Shown here: one piece after another, positions 42,763-51,440 of the stretch | How the letters are laid out: the number at the start of each line of letters is the position of its first letter | Numbering within the stretch: the stretch's first letter is position 1 | Assembly (NCBI RefSeq): GCF_012184425.1 | Contig: NZ_VTOW01000002.1 | Location: 682,001 to 746,000, forward strand | Length of the DNA stretch: 64,000 nucleotides | Source: Candidatus Manganitrophus noduliformans | Lineage (GTDB): Bacteria > Nitrospirota > Nitrospiria > SBBL01 > Manganitrophaceae | Reading direction: 5' to 3' | The notes under the pieces: generated by a model | Seen by the model: the letters and a program-made list of their open reading frames with translations, nothing else | Database searches by the model: none | What the model was told of the DNA's origin: nothing | Made by a program: the position numbers and the translations under genes

Positions 42763-44216
42763 TAAAGACGGCTCCCCAGGAGCGTCGAGCGGGGCCTTCC
42801 GAAAGAGAGATCCGCCTGGTAAAGCCGGTTTCGAAAAAGAAAGGTGACCTGATCGGGGTCGTGATAAACAAATCGGTGCGCTTCGCCGGGGATTTGGAAA
42901 AGCGGATAGGTATTGGGAGAACCCGGCCCGCCGATCTCGGTGATATAGACGGTATCGCCGGCGCCGTAGAGAATGTGGAATTGATCGCTGTACCAGACCG
43001 GCGCGATGACCGTTCCTTCCCGCCGGACGGCCGTTTCAAAAGAACCGGCCTCCCGTCCCCCCAAGGCCTTTCCCTCCTCGAGGTGATAAACGAAAATCCC
43101 CTGTTTCGTCTGGTAGAGAAGCCGTTTCCCGTCGCCATTGAACAGGACCGTTTGAACCCCGGCCGCGACCGGCAGAGGGGCCGCGGAGGGAACGTCGTCG
43201 ATGAGCCAGAGAATATGGTGTCGATCGATCAAAGCGATTTTTCCCCGGGGCGAGACGACGAGGCGCTCGGGGTCATTTCTTTCCGCCGGGTCGATCGGAA
43301 GCTCCGCCAGCGTGGTTCGCTCGCCGGTCACGAGGTCTTGCCTGAAAAGAACCGGCGGGGAGGTTGTTACAAAATAGAGGAAATTTTCAAGAAGGGCATA
43401 TCCTTGGACCGGGTCGGGGACCACCTGCGCGATCGATCTTTTTTCATAATCGGCCCGATAGAGCGACTCCCCCTGCATGAAGAAGAGACGAAGTCCGGTT
43501 TTGGTCCATTTCCAACGATCGACCTCTCCTCCCCCTTCGGGCGGGGTCCATTCGAACGGCGGCTCCCGCTCTTCACCCTCCCCGACGGCCAGGATAAAAT
43601 AGCGTTTCGATCGAGAGGTCGAAACGGAAAAGGCAGCCCCCCGGCCGTCCCCCAGCCAAAGGAGACGATCGATGGAATCTTCGACGGAGAGCGCCCCCCC
43701 CGGGTCGGAGTCGAATGGGAAAAGAAGGCGCTCCTCTCTCCGATCCATATCGAAGAGCCAGAGGGACTCCCCCTCGTCCGCGTTTTTCCGGTGGACATAA
43801 ATCAGCTTCCGGCCGTCGGGCGAGACGGCGAAGGTCCGAATTTCTTTCGCCGACACGGAGGAGACGGCGATCCGCTTCGGGATCAACAATATCTGATCCT
43901 CGACGGTAATTCGATTCGCCCGGATCTCCACCTCTTTTCGCCAGGAGCGGAAATTCTCCGAGTTCACCTCCAAGATGTATCGCGAGGGGAGCAGGCCTTG
44001 AATCTCGGCCGGCGTCCGATCGGTCCCTTCCCGCCGGTTGATGCGGATCTTCGCCCCCTCCGGATACGACTTTAAAACAAGGGTCCCCGTCGGAACCAGC
44101 GCCTGCGTCTGAAAATCATACCGGTATCCGCTCGCGCCGAGAATCAGCACGGGGGCGACGATCGTAAATAAGAAGAGCGCTCCAAGAAAAAAAGCCCTTC
44201 GATAGCGCGGTTTCAT
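42762..44216 (-). CDS. PEGA-domain / WD40-like membrane-anchored protein
   Basis: 484 residues. One N-terminal membrane anchor (FFLGALFLFTIVAPVLILGA). PEGA domain (about 42-112: TGTLVLKSYPEGAKIRINRR, TPAEIQGLLPSRYILEV). Then a TolB/WD40-like propeller (about 125-480: AVSPDGRKLIYVHRK, LLWLGDGRGAAFSVS, VVSPRGKIALIDR, APVWYSDQFHILY). Probably an extracytoplasmic sensor or scaffold of the glycosyltransferase operon that follows. Confidence 0.85.
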   Translation of the reverse strand: MKPRYRRAFFLGALFLFTIVAPVLILGASGYRYDFQTQALVPTGTLVLKSYPEGAKIRINRREGTDRTPAEIQGLLPSRYILEVNSENFRSWRKEVEIRANRITVEDQILLIPKRIAVSSVSAKEIRTFAVSPDGRKLIYVHRKNADEGESLWLFDMDRREERLLFPFDSDPGGALSVEDSIDRLLWLGDGRGAAFSVSTSRSKRYFILAVGEGEEREPPFEWTPPEGGGEVDRWKWTKTGLRLFFMQGESLYRADYEKRSIAQVVPDPVQGYALLENFLYFVTTSPPVLFRQDLVTGERTTLAELPIDPAERNDPERLVVSPRGKIALIDRHHILWLIDDVPSAAPLPVAAGVQTVLFNGDGKRLLYQTKQGIFVYHLEEGKALGGREAGSFETAVRREGTVIAPVWYSDQFHILYGAGDTVYITEIGGPGSPNTYPLFQIPGEAHRFVYHDPDQVTFLFRNRLYQADLSFGRPRSTLLGSRL

Positions 44217-44236
44217 GAGAGCAATCCGAAAATTTC

Positions 44237-44767
44237 CTATTCGAGAATCTCTAACTGATTTTCAACTGAAAGGACCCCGCTTGTATTCCGGGCGATCCGT
44301 TCCGCTTCCTTCTTTTCCCGTTCACTCTGCACGCGGCCGGACAAAATCACCTTCCCTTTTTCCGCCTCGACGTCGATGGCGAGCGCGTGGGTCATTGGAT
44401 TTTGGATCAATCGCGATGTGATTTTGGAGGCGATGACGGCATCTTCGAATCGGTCAGGCCGTCTCATTTGTCCCACACGAAGGAGATTCTCGACCTGCCG
44501 GACGCCGGCCACCCCCGCCGCAATTTCCGCCGCCCGGCGTTTCCGGTCTTCCGACGGGAGCGTGCCGGAGAGGGTGACGATCCCTTGACGGCTGTCGACA
44601 TTGATCCGGAAGAGATGGAGGGTTGCGTCATTGGCCAGCTTCGCCCGAATCCGGGAGGTGATGGCGGTGTCGTCCGCCCGTTCTTCCGCCCCCTTCTTCG
44701 GGTGAGCGGCGCACCCGATCACCCCGATGCAGAGCGCCATTAACAAGGCATAATAAACCGTCCGCAT
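44237..44767 (-). CDS. Lipoprotein with two BON domains
   Basis: 176 residues. Lipobox IGCA after a 19-residue signal. Two BON domains (about 33-98: DDTAITSRIRAKLANDATL; about 108-174: EDAVIASKITSRLIQNPMT), each ending in a VxxVEN(L/Q)L motif. BON proteins (OsmY/DolP type) sit in the periplasm or at the outer membrane and bind phospholipid. Downstream neighbour of another BON lipoprotein. Confidence 0.9.
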   Translation of the reverse strand: MRTVYYALLMALCIGVIGCAAHPKKGAEERADDTAITSRIRAKLANDATLHLFRINVDSRQGIVTLSGTLPSEDRKRRAAEIAAGVAGVRQVENLLRVGQMRRPDRFEDAVIASKITSRLIQNPMTHALAIDVEAEKGKVILSGRVQSEREKKEAERIARNTSGVLSVENQLEILE

Positions 44768-44842
44768 CTTTTTTCTCCAAATTGGAAACGTGGATCAAAA
44801 CGCGGGGGCGGCCCAGAGGCGACCGCCCTCCGCGTCAAAGAG

Positions 44843-45247
44843 CTACCCGAGATCTTCCAGCAGATTCACCGACAACGTGCTCCCCGACTCATTCGAAGAG
44901 CCCTCGATACGACCGACCTTTAGATTGTCCTCGACCTCTCGGACTCCTTCGGTATTCTGGGCCAGCTCGATCGCCTTCTGCTTCTGGTCCTGACTATCAA
45001 CCACCCCGTTCAGGAAGACAACCCCATTTTGGGTATCGACATCGATATTCATCCCGTTCAGAACATCATCGGAGAGGAGCTTCGCCTTCACCTTTGCGGT
45101 CAGCGCCGCATCATCGGTTCGGGTCGTGGTCCCCGCGCCGCGATCGGTCGGCGCGCTCTCCGTATCGCGGTCCCGCCAGCTGGCACAACCGGTTGTCACT
45201 CCAATGAGCAGAATCAAAACCAACAGCTTGCTGAGTGTCTCTTTCAT
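44843..45247 (-). CDS. BON-domain lipoprotein
   Basis: 134 residues. Lipobox TTGC. One BON domain (about 45-112: DDAALTAKVKAKLLSDDVL, IDVDTQNGVVFLNGVVDSQ, GVREVEDNLKV) followed by a Ser/Asn-rich tail. Likely an envelope-stress lipoprotein; between an outer-membrane protein gene and the two-BON lipoprotein. Confidence 0.9.
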   Translation of the reverse strand: MKETLSKLLVLILLIGVTTGCASWRDRDTESAPTDRGAGTTTRTDDAALTAKVKAKLLSDDVLNGMNIDVDTQNGVVFLNGVVDSQDQKQKAIELAQNTEGVREVEDNLKVGRIEGSSNESGSTLSVNLLEDLG

Positions 45248-45264
45248 TGTGTTTCTCCTTGTGA

Positions 45265-45930
45265 TTAGTGGAACAGGAACGTAAGCGCGCCGCGCACCGT
45301 GTAGTTATTCGTCTCAAGATCGGGGAGGGCGGCGCGGACTGCGGCGTTGTCGATGTTCTCCCTGAAGTCCCAGAAGGTCGCACGATATTCCACACTGAAA
45401 GTCACGTTCTCCGTAATCCCAATATCGAAACCTCCCCCCGCGTGCCAGCCGGGCGCCACATCGTGCTCCAGGGGCGAGACATTCTGAAGGTTCGTCGGGG
45501 GTGTCGCGAGCCCTTTCTCAAAATCGGTTCTAAAATAAACCCATGTCACTCCACCGATCAGATACGGGGTGACCGGCCAGGGAAGGACAGTGAACGGGGC
45601 GCCGACCGGGTAGATCAGTCCGCTCACACTCAAAGGGATCTCCGACAGGACGATCGACTCGTTCAGAAATGTCTCCTCCAGCGTGCCGGCAGAGACCTCC
45701 AACCCCATAAAAGAAAGGACCCGAAACCGGAGATGAGCGCCGGCAAATCCTTCGCCGCCGTCTCCGTCCCGAGACGATAAAAACCCGCCGTGAACACCGG
45801 CGCCGACATTGGCAATTTCGGGAACAAACCAGGCACGCTCATCCTCCCGGTCCTGCGCATGGGCGGAAAGGGCGCCCGTCAAGATAAACGCGATCAGCCA
45901 TAAACCTGTCTTCAAACCAAGCCACTTCAT
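45265..45930 (-). CDS. Small outer-membrane beta-barrel protein
   Basis: 221 residues. Signal peptide cleaved near AHA|QDR. About eight predicted amphipathic strands (GVHGGFLSSRDG, GAHLRFRVLSFMGLEVSAG, TPYLIGGVTWVYFRT, AGGGFDIGITENVTFSVEYRA) ending in FLFH, an OmpA/OmpW-sized barrel. Function unknown. Confidence 0.85.
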   Translation of the reverse strand: MKWLGLKTGLWLIAFILTGALSAHAQDREDERAWFVPEIANVGAGVHGGFLSSRDGDGGEGFAGAHLRFRVLSFMGLEVSAGTLEETFLNESIVLSEIPLSVSGLIYPVGAPFTVLPWPVTPYLIGGVTWVYFRTDFEKGLATPPTNLQNVSPLEHDVAPGWHAGGGFDIGITENVTFSVEYRATFWDFRENIDNAAVRAALPDLETNNYTVRGALTFLFH

Positions 45931-46371
45931 TCGAAGCCTCCTTCACTCTCAACAAGAGAAATCGATATCGATCCGGTCTGTCATCGCGATGATTCGTTTT
46001 TGTCGAAAGGCGGCTACGACACGATGGGCCGAGGACACGCTGATATTTTGGAGAAGTTTTTTGAACACCGCGATACATTCCGTCGATACGTTTACTTGTG
46101 TGCGTTCTCTGGACCAGATCGTGCGCTGGTCAGCCGACGACCGCATTTCACTGATAGTATCTGGCAAGAAATGACCCGTTGTTCCGTTCCACTTCGCGAT
46201 CCGGACGCTTCTCCCTCGTCGCGAATCATCCTTTGCCTGCTTTATGGAAAGGGGAAGATCATCCCCTTTCGCCTCATGATGGACCGCGAGGCCTTCAACG
46301 TCCAGGGAAGATGGCGGGATAACTGGCGCTTCATTCGACGAGCGTCCATTCTTCTCCCGCTCACTGAAAGA
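45931..46371. other. 441-bp gap without a convincing gene
   Basis: An open frame at 46000-46419 (plus) exists, but its product (FFEHRDTFRRYVYLCAF...) has no recognisable family, no ribosome-binding site and overlaps a better gene on the other strand. I leave the stretch unassigned. Confidence 0.5.
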
Positions 46372-46545
46372 CTAGGCGGCCCGTCGATGAGGGCGGCTGA
46401 CGACCTTGCGGTTGGATAGGATGACCTTGTCCACGATCTCTCCGCAATAAACACATCTCCAGCCTGGATAAAACCACGCGTATTCGTCTTCCAGACCGTA
46501 GAAGTTCTCGTGGACCATCGATCCTGAGCATCTTGGGCAATTCAT
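46372..46545 (-). CDS. Tiny zinc-ribbon protein (57 residues)
   Basis: Starts MNCPRCSGSMVHENFYGLED and contains WRCVYCGEIVDKVI, giving a CPRC...CVYC zinc ribbon, followed by a basic tail (NRKVVSRPHRRAA). ATG 46545 has AGAGG six bases upstream. The pattern (MxCPRC.G.M..E.F.D...W.C..CGE..D) is one I associate with a recurrent small family in environmental bacteria. Function unknown; perhaps nucleic-acid binding. Confidence 0.75.
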   Translation of the reverse strand: MNCPRCSGSMVHENFYGLEDEYAWFYPGWRCVYCGEIVDKVILSNRKVVSRPHRRAA

Positions 46546-46873
46546 AATCGACCTCTACTCCATATAAAGTTCGTTTCTGAGATGAGAGGAACATTTCCTC
46601 TTCGCCGACTCTGTATTAGGAAAAAAGCAAGTCCCATGCCAGTAGAACGCTTTCGAATTCATCGGTTAGAAGGGACCTCTTCGGATGATCGATGAAAAAA
46701 CATGCACTTTTTAGGAAGTGGGATCAATCCGTTGCAAACGGGATGCGCCGACGGGAGGGAAGACGAAATTAATTGGAAATCAAAGTAGATGGAGAGAATT
46801 GCCTTGGGTAAGTTATATACAAACGATGCGGGGGCTTAATGAAGATATGTAAATCTTTCACACCCGGGAATCA
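46546..46873. other. 328-bp gap, nothing recognised
   Basis: AT-rich stretch between the zinc-ribbon gene (minus) and the 3' end of the ldcA-like gene. No gene, repeat or RNA motif seen. Confidence 0.5.
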
Positions 46874-47788
46874 TCAAAGGACGGCCGGTTCCAACATTCG
46901 CAGGGAGCCGGTCATTCCATCGATCCGCACAGGAAGGCCGAAGGGAAGGGTGGCGAGCGAATCCCCATGGCCGGAAGGGAAACCAAAGAGAACCGGGACG
47001 GGGAGTTCATCAAAAATTTCCATAATGATCTCGGGAAGGAGCTCCGGCTGGCAACGGGGCATCTGACCGAAGACAACCCCCCGCACATGGTCGAATTTGC
47101 CCAACCCTTTCAGATAAGAGAGCATCCGATCGATTCGATAGGGGGCCTCATCGATGTCTTCAATAAAGAGGATCTTATCTTCGGTCTCGATCTCATAGGG
47201 GGTCCCGATGGTTGTGCAGATCAGGGTAAGACAGCCGCCGGTCAAGATCCCCTCCGCTTGACCGGGCCGCAATGTCCGGACGCCGGGGAACGACATTTCC
47301 AACGCCTCGCCGCCGAGGACCTTCATGAAGTTTTCGTCCATCGCCTGATTCGGTCCTTTCCCAAACTGCGTTGCGACCATCGGGCCATGGAAGGTCACCC
47401 AACCCAAGATACGGGAGAAATAGAGGAGCAGGGTCGTGACATCGCTGCAGCCGAGGAAAATCTTCGGTTCAAGGCGGTTCCGATCGAGGAAGCGAAGGAG
47501 CCGGGCGGCTCCGGAGCCCCCCCGCGCGCAGAGGACGGCGCGGACATCACGGTTCTCGAACATCGACCGGAGGTCGGCCGCCCGGTCGGGGTCTTTCCCG
47601 GCGAGGTAGCGGTGGCGCTTCTCAACGTGCCGCCCGACGATGACCTTAAACCCAAGCTGTTCGAGCCGAAGCACGCCTCGGTGAAGATCGGCCGGCTCCA
47701 CCCGCCCGGCCGGCGCCACAACTCCGATCGTCTCCCCGGGGGAGAGCCGTTTCGGCTTGATGATCGACTGCCGGCGCTGATCAGACAC
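46874..47788 (-). CDS. ldcA: LD-carboxypeptidase (peptidase S66 family)
   Basis: 304 residues. Removes the terminal D-Ala of murein tetrapeptides during recycling (or relates to MccF). Serine nucleophile motif GCSDVTTLL, ARGGSGAARLL, GGCLTLICTTIGTPYE and ILFIEDIDEAPYRIDRML are typical. The GTG at 47788 (MSDQRRQSI) has GGAGGT five bases before it and overlaps the previous stop; a TTG further upstream is less likely. Next to mpl, supporting a peptidoglycan role. Confidence 0.9.
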   Translation of the reverse strand: MSDQRRQSIIKPKRLSPGETIGVVAPAGRVEPADLHRGVLRLEQLGFKVIVGRHVEKRHRYLAGKDPDRAADLRSMFENRDVRAVLCARGGSGAARLLRFLDRNRLEPKIFLGCSDVTTLLLYFSRILGWVTFHGPMVATQFGKGPNQAMDENFMKVLGGEALEMSFPGVRTLRPGQAEGILTGGCLTLICTTIGTPYEIETEDKILFIEDIDEAPYRIDRMLSYLKGLGKFDHVRGVVFGQMPRCQPELLPEIIMEIFDELPVPVLFGFPSGHGDSLATLPFGLPVRIDGMTGSLRMLEPAVL

Positions 47789-48902
47789 CGACCACCTCCT
47801 CAAAAATCAGATCGTGCAGCTCGGGGCGGAAGAGACGGATCTCTGAATTGTCGCGGCTCGGATGGACCCGGTTGGTCAACAAGATCACAATGAGATCCCT
47901 CTTCCGGTCGACCCAAATTGATGTTCCGGTAAAGCCAAGGTGGCCGAAGCTCATTGGAGAAAAAAACCGGCCCGAAGAGGAACGGGGATGCGAGGGGGTG
48001 TCCCACCCCAACCCCCAGGAAGAGCCGACCGGAATGTCATTCCCCTTCTGGCAGGTGGTGAAGAGGGTGGCCAGCGTCGAATTGAGCGGCCCCGTCCCCT
48101 CGATCGAATCGATCCAAAGCCGGACCAGACGGTAGACCTCCCACGCCGTCGAGAATAAACCGGCATGGCCGGCCACCCCTCCCATCGCATACGCATTATC
48201 GTCGTGAACCCACCCCCGGATCACCTTTCCCCGCCAGGGGCACTCTTCAGTCGCGGCAAAAAGGCGCCCCCGATAGGCCTGAGGCCGCCGTCCGAGCCGG
48301 ATAAAGAAAGTCTCCTTGCAATCGTGTTTTGAAAAGATATTCCGATAACAAAAGCGGTGAAGCGGCTCCGTCGCCACCGCTTCCACCACCTCGCCCAGGA
48401 GGATAAAACCGAGATCGCTATAAAGGCTCTTCGCCCCCGGATAGGCGATCAGCGGCTCCTCTTTCACCCGTTGGCAGATTTTCCGCTTGGCTGCGGAGGA
48501 GCCGAGAAAACCGGGATCTTTTTCCTCCTGTTCCGCAATCTCCTGATAATAAGGCCTCCAATCGGGAAGACCGGCGCTGTGGTTCAAGAGATGATAGAGG
48601 GTGATCTCCCGCTTCGCCCCGAAAGTAAACTCGGGAAAAAACTTCGAGAGCGGATCGGTGAGGGCAAGAAGGTCATTCTGAATTAAAATGAGGATCGCGG
48701 CGGCGGTGGCGAGCGGCTTGGTCAGGGAGGCGAGATCAAAAAGAGTATCGCAGGTCATCGGGACCTGGTTGGGAATCAGCGAGGCCGATCCGAACGCCTG
48801 ATGAAAACGGACCTCCCCTTGGGAGTAGATCAATAGGACCCCCCCCGGGAAGACCCCGGCGGCGACCCCCTCCTGCATTTTTTGGGAGATTCGATTAGAC
48901 AC
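47781..48902 (-). CDS. Beta-lactamase-fold serine hydrolase
   Basis: 373 residues, no export signal. Class C/penicillin-binding fold with SLTK (S59-K62, SxxK), YSDLG in the YxN position and C-terminal HLGFTGTSIWVD (the HxG motif replaces KTG). Such cytosolic or exported esterases and amidases have many substrates. Location between mpl and ldcA suggests a murein-peptide or beta-lactam-like substrate. GTG start at 48902 with no clear ribosome-binding site. Confidence 0.85.
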   Translation of the reverse strand: MSNRISQKMQEGVAAGVFPGGVLLIYSQGEVRFHQAFGSASLIPNQVPMTCDTLFDLASLTKPLATAAAILILIQNDLLALTDPLSKFFPEFTFGAKREITLYHLLNHSAGLPDWRPYYQEIAEQEEKDPGFLGSSAAKRKICQRVKEEPLIAYPGAKSLYSDLGFILLGEVVEAVATEPLHRFCYRNIFSKHDCKETFFIRLGRRPQAYRGRLFAATEECPWRGKVIRGWVHDDNAYAMGGVAGHAGLFSTAWEVYRLVRLWIDSIEGTGPLNSTLATLFTTCQKGNDIPVGSSWGLGWDTPSHPRSSSGRFFSPMSFGHLGFTGTSIWVDRKRDLIVILLTNRVHPSRDNSEIRLFRPELHDLIFEEVVGV

Positions 48903-48907
48903 GCCTG

Positions 48908-48970
48908 GTAGGGGCGCAATTCATTGCGCCCTCGCACCTCTCATTCGGGCGTGATGAATCACGCCCCTAC
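48908..48970. repeat. GTAGGGGCG element (63 bp, double palindrome)
   Basis: Ends are GTAGGGGCG / CGCCCCTAC. Inside are two further palindromes, GGGCGCAATTCATTGCGCCC and GGGCGTGATGAATCACGCCC. The right end supplies the stop codon of mpl (TAG complement at 48967-48969), and the left end lies 5 bp from the next start codon. Related to 22059-22087. Confidence 0.75.
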
Positions 48971-50370
48971 GAAGACAATCCGGAAATCAATTTTTGGTGA
49001 ATCCCGCCGAAACCGCCGCTCGACATTACGCAGACGACATCTCCCGGCGCCAGCTCCTTCACCATTTCGGAGACGATCCGGTCGGGGGTCGATAAAAACC
49101 GGGCGTTCTTTCCGAGCGCGACCAGATCGGAGATGATCTTTTCGGGATGAAGCCGATCCTCCGCCGGAATCTTCTCCGGGGCGAAGATGTCTGCCAAGAT
49201 AATCCGGTCGGCCGGGGCAAGGGCGGCGACAAACTCTTTCTGAAAGACATTCCGCCGGCTGGTGGCGGAGCGCGGCTCGAAGACGGCCCAGAGCCGTCGG
49301 GTCGGATACCGGAGCCGGAGGGCCATGAGGGTCTCGGAGATGGCGGTCGGATGATGGGCGAAGTCGTCGATGATCAAAATATCGCGAACCTCCCCCACGA
49401 TCTCCTGGCGCCGCTTGATCCCCTCGAATCGCAGCACCCCTTCCGCGATTTTTTCCCAAGGAACGCCGACCTCGTGCGCCAACGCGATCACTGCCAATGT
49501 ATTTTTCAGGTTATGCCGGCCGGCCAAGGGGCTTCGAATCGTCCCCATTTTTTTTCGGCGGCGGAAAACGTCGAACGAAAGGAGTTCCCCGGTCATATGG
49601 ATCTGCTCCGCCTGCCAATCGGCCTCTTCATCGATCCCGTAGGTCTCGATCCGGCAGCCGGCCCCTTTGATGACCTCCCCGATCGCGGGATCTCCCGCGG
49701 CCGTCACCAGCAATCCCTCCGCGGGGAGAAGCGCCACGAACTTTCGGAAAGATTGTTTGATCGCCGTCAGATCGGCATAGATGTCGCCGTGGTCGAACTC
49801 GATACTGGTCAGGATGGCATGATGAGGCTGATAATGAAGGAACTTGGGTCCTTTGTCGAAGAAGGCGGTATCGTATTCGTCTCCTTCAACGACGAAGTAA
49901 TTCCCCTTTCCCAAGCGGTGATTGCTGTTGAAGTTCTTCACCCAGCCGCCGATCATCATTCCCGGATCGAGCCCTGCCGAGGTCAATACCCAGGCGAGAA
50001 GAGAAGAGGTGGTCGTCTTTCCGTGTGTCCCGGCCACCACCAGCGACGCTTTTCCCTTGAGGAAAAACTCCCCCAGCGCCGCCGGCATGGAGAAATAGGG
50101 CAATCCCCGCTCCAGGGTGGCGACCACCTCCGGATTGGTTTTGCCGACGGCGTTTCCGATGATCACCAGGTCGGTATTCGGTTCGATGTGGGCCGGGTCA
50201 TACCCGATCTTACAGGGGATTCCGGCTTCTTCAAGAAGGGTGCTCATGGGGGGGTAGATCTGTGTGTCGGAGCCGGTGACGGCGTGCCCCGCCTTTTTGA
50301 GAAGTCCGGCCAAGGCGGCCATCCCCGTCCCGCAGATGGCGATGATATGAATCCGTTTTGATTCCGGCAA
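48967..50370 (-). CDS. mpl: UDP-N-acetylmuramate:L-alanyl-gamma-D-glutamyl-meso-DAP ligase
   Basis: 467 residues. Attaches recycled murein tripeptide to UDP-MurNAc. Mur-ligase motifs are IIAICGTGMAALAG (N-terminal Rossmann), P-loop AGTHGKTTTSSL, EGDEYDTAFFDKGPKF (specific for Mpl) and IIDDFAHHPTAI. TTG start at 50370 with GAGG seven bases upstream. Promoter at 50401-50429. Confidence 0.95.
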   Translation of the reverse strand: MPESKRIHIIAICGTGMAALAGLLKKAGHAVTGSDTQIYPPMSTLLEEAGIPCKIGYDPAHIEPNTDLVIIGNAVGKTNPEVVATLERGLPYFSMPAALGEFFLKGKASLVVAGTHGKTTTSSLLAWVLTSAGLDPGMMIGGWVKNFNSNHRLGKGNYFVVEGDEYDTAFFDKGPKFLHYQPHHAILTSIEFDHGDIYADLTAIKQSFRKFVALLPAEGLLVTAAGDPAIGEVIKGAGCRIETYGIDEEADWQAEQIHMTGELLSFDVFRRRKKMGTIRSPLAGRHNLKNTLAVIALAHEVGVPWEKIAEGVLRFEGIKRRQEIVGEVRDILIIDDFAHHPTAISETLMALRLRYPTRRLWAVFEPRSATSRRNVFQKEFVAALAPADRIILADIFAPEKIPAEDRLHPEKIISDLVALGKNARFLSTPDRIVSEMVKELAPGDVVCVMSSGGFGGIHQKLISGLSS

Positions 50371-50400
50371 AGAGGTCCCTCATTCCATCGGAATGAAGGG

Positions 50401-50429
50401 AGTGTATCAGGCTATTTCAGTTTTATCAA
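50401..50429 (-). promoter_or_regulatory. Sigma-70-like promoter for mpl
   Basis: Minus strand TTGATA (50429-50424), 17-bp spacer, TACACT (50406-50401), about 30 bp before the start codon. Confidence 0.55.
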
Positions 50430-50511
50430 GCCGGTAAGTCATTACCAAGGAAGAAGTGGAGATGATCTCGGAAAAATGGGAAGGGATCAAAGATTCAGGT
50501 CAGAGTCTCTT

Positions 50512-50889
50512 CTAACTCAGACCCTCTTGAAGATGGTGGCGGACTTTCTGGAGAACTTCGCCGGGGTTGATCGGCTTTACGATATAATCTTTGGCCCCCA
50601 ACTCCATTCCCCGCGCCTTGGAAACCGGATCGACTTTGGCGGAGATAATCAGCACCGGAATCTGGTTCATTCCGGGGTCGGCCCGCATCGCCTCCATGAC
50701 CCCGAAACCATCCAGCTTCGGCATCATCAGATCCGAAAGGACCAGCGCCGGTCTTTCCTGTTGAACCTTCTCAACCGCCTCGACCCCGTCTCTCGCCGCC
50801 ACGACGATATACCCCCCTCGTTTCAGTACGGCCGTCAAAATCTGGACCGTATCCTGATTATCGTCAACGACTAAAATCTTTTTTTGCAA
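50512..50889 (-). CDS. Single-domain response regulator
   Basis: 125 residues consisting only of a CheY-like receiver: VDDNQD, phosphoacceptor in LVLSDLMMPKLDG, LIISAKVD (Thr/Ser switch position is Ser) and AKDYIVKPINPGE. TTG start at 50889 with AGGAGGTG about eight bases upstream. No partner kinase is adjacent; the hybrid kinase at 60989 is the only other candidate in view. Confidence 0.9.
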   Translation of the reverse strand: MQKKILVVDDNQDTVQILTAVLKRGGYIVVAARDGVEAVEKVQQERPALVLSDLMMPKLDGFGVMEAMRADPGMNQIPVLIISAKVDPVSKARGMELGAKDYIVKPINPGEVLQKVRHHLQEGLS

Positions 50890-51440
50890 GGATCTTCACC
50901 TCCTGGTAGCTACAAAGGGAATCGCTGGAACCTCCCTCCGCGGGCGGACCGACACTTTCCTACAGCATAGCCGATTGTGGCGCTCATGTGGATTCCTCTT
51001 CACCGCGTCCGCTCAACTTCTTTATTTAAATGTACGCCGTCTCTATACACCGCGCGGTACTTTATCAATCGGCCGATCGGAAGTCCATCCCGAAATGTAG
51101 ATATCCATTCACCTATCTTCAAGTCGGACGACTAATGACGAATCATCTCGTCGGGCCCGTAGGAGGGATCGCTTGGATCCCAGGGGTATTGGAACACGCT
51201 GAACCGAGAATGGAAACAAGAGCAGAATCGAAGAAGAAACGGATGATGACGCAGACAGCGTTTATTGTATCACTACCTTTCCATGAAATACAAGGAAGGA
51301 GTCACGCGCAACTGCTCCACTCCAGGTAGAACTGGATCAGGATGGGTTGAGAGCCCAAACTCATCAATACCAATTGCGAGTAATTGTCTCTGGTTCAGCT
51401 ACTGGCATAACTTTTGCTTTTTTTATGTTCGGAGAAATAG
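50890..51440. other. 551-bp divergent gap, nothing recognised
   Basis: Separates the response regulator (minus) and ion-channel operon (plus). Short open frames here lack family features and ribosome-binding sites. No RNA motif recognised. It should contain the promoters of both units. Confidence 0.5.

Noticed and set aside
46000-46419. 139-residue plus-strand open frame
   Set aside because: No family features or ribosome-binding site, and it overlaps the zinc-ribbon gene on the opposite strand.
51030-51329. 99-residue plus-strand open frame upstream of the ion channel
   Set aside because: Composition is not protein-like, there is no ribosome-binding site, and it lies in a divergent promoter region.
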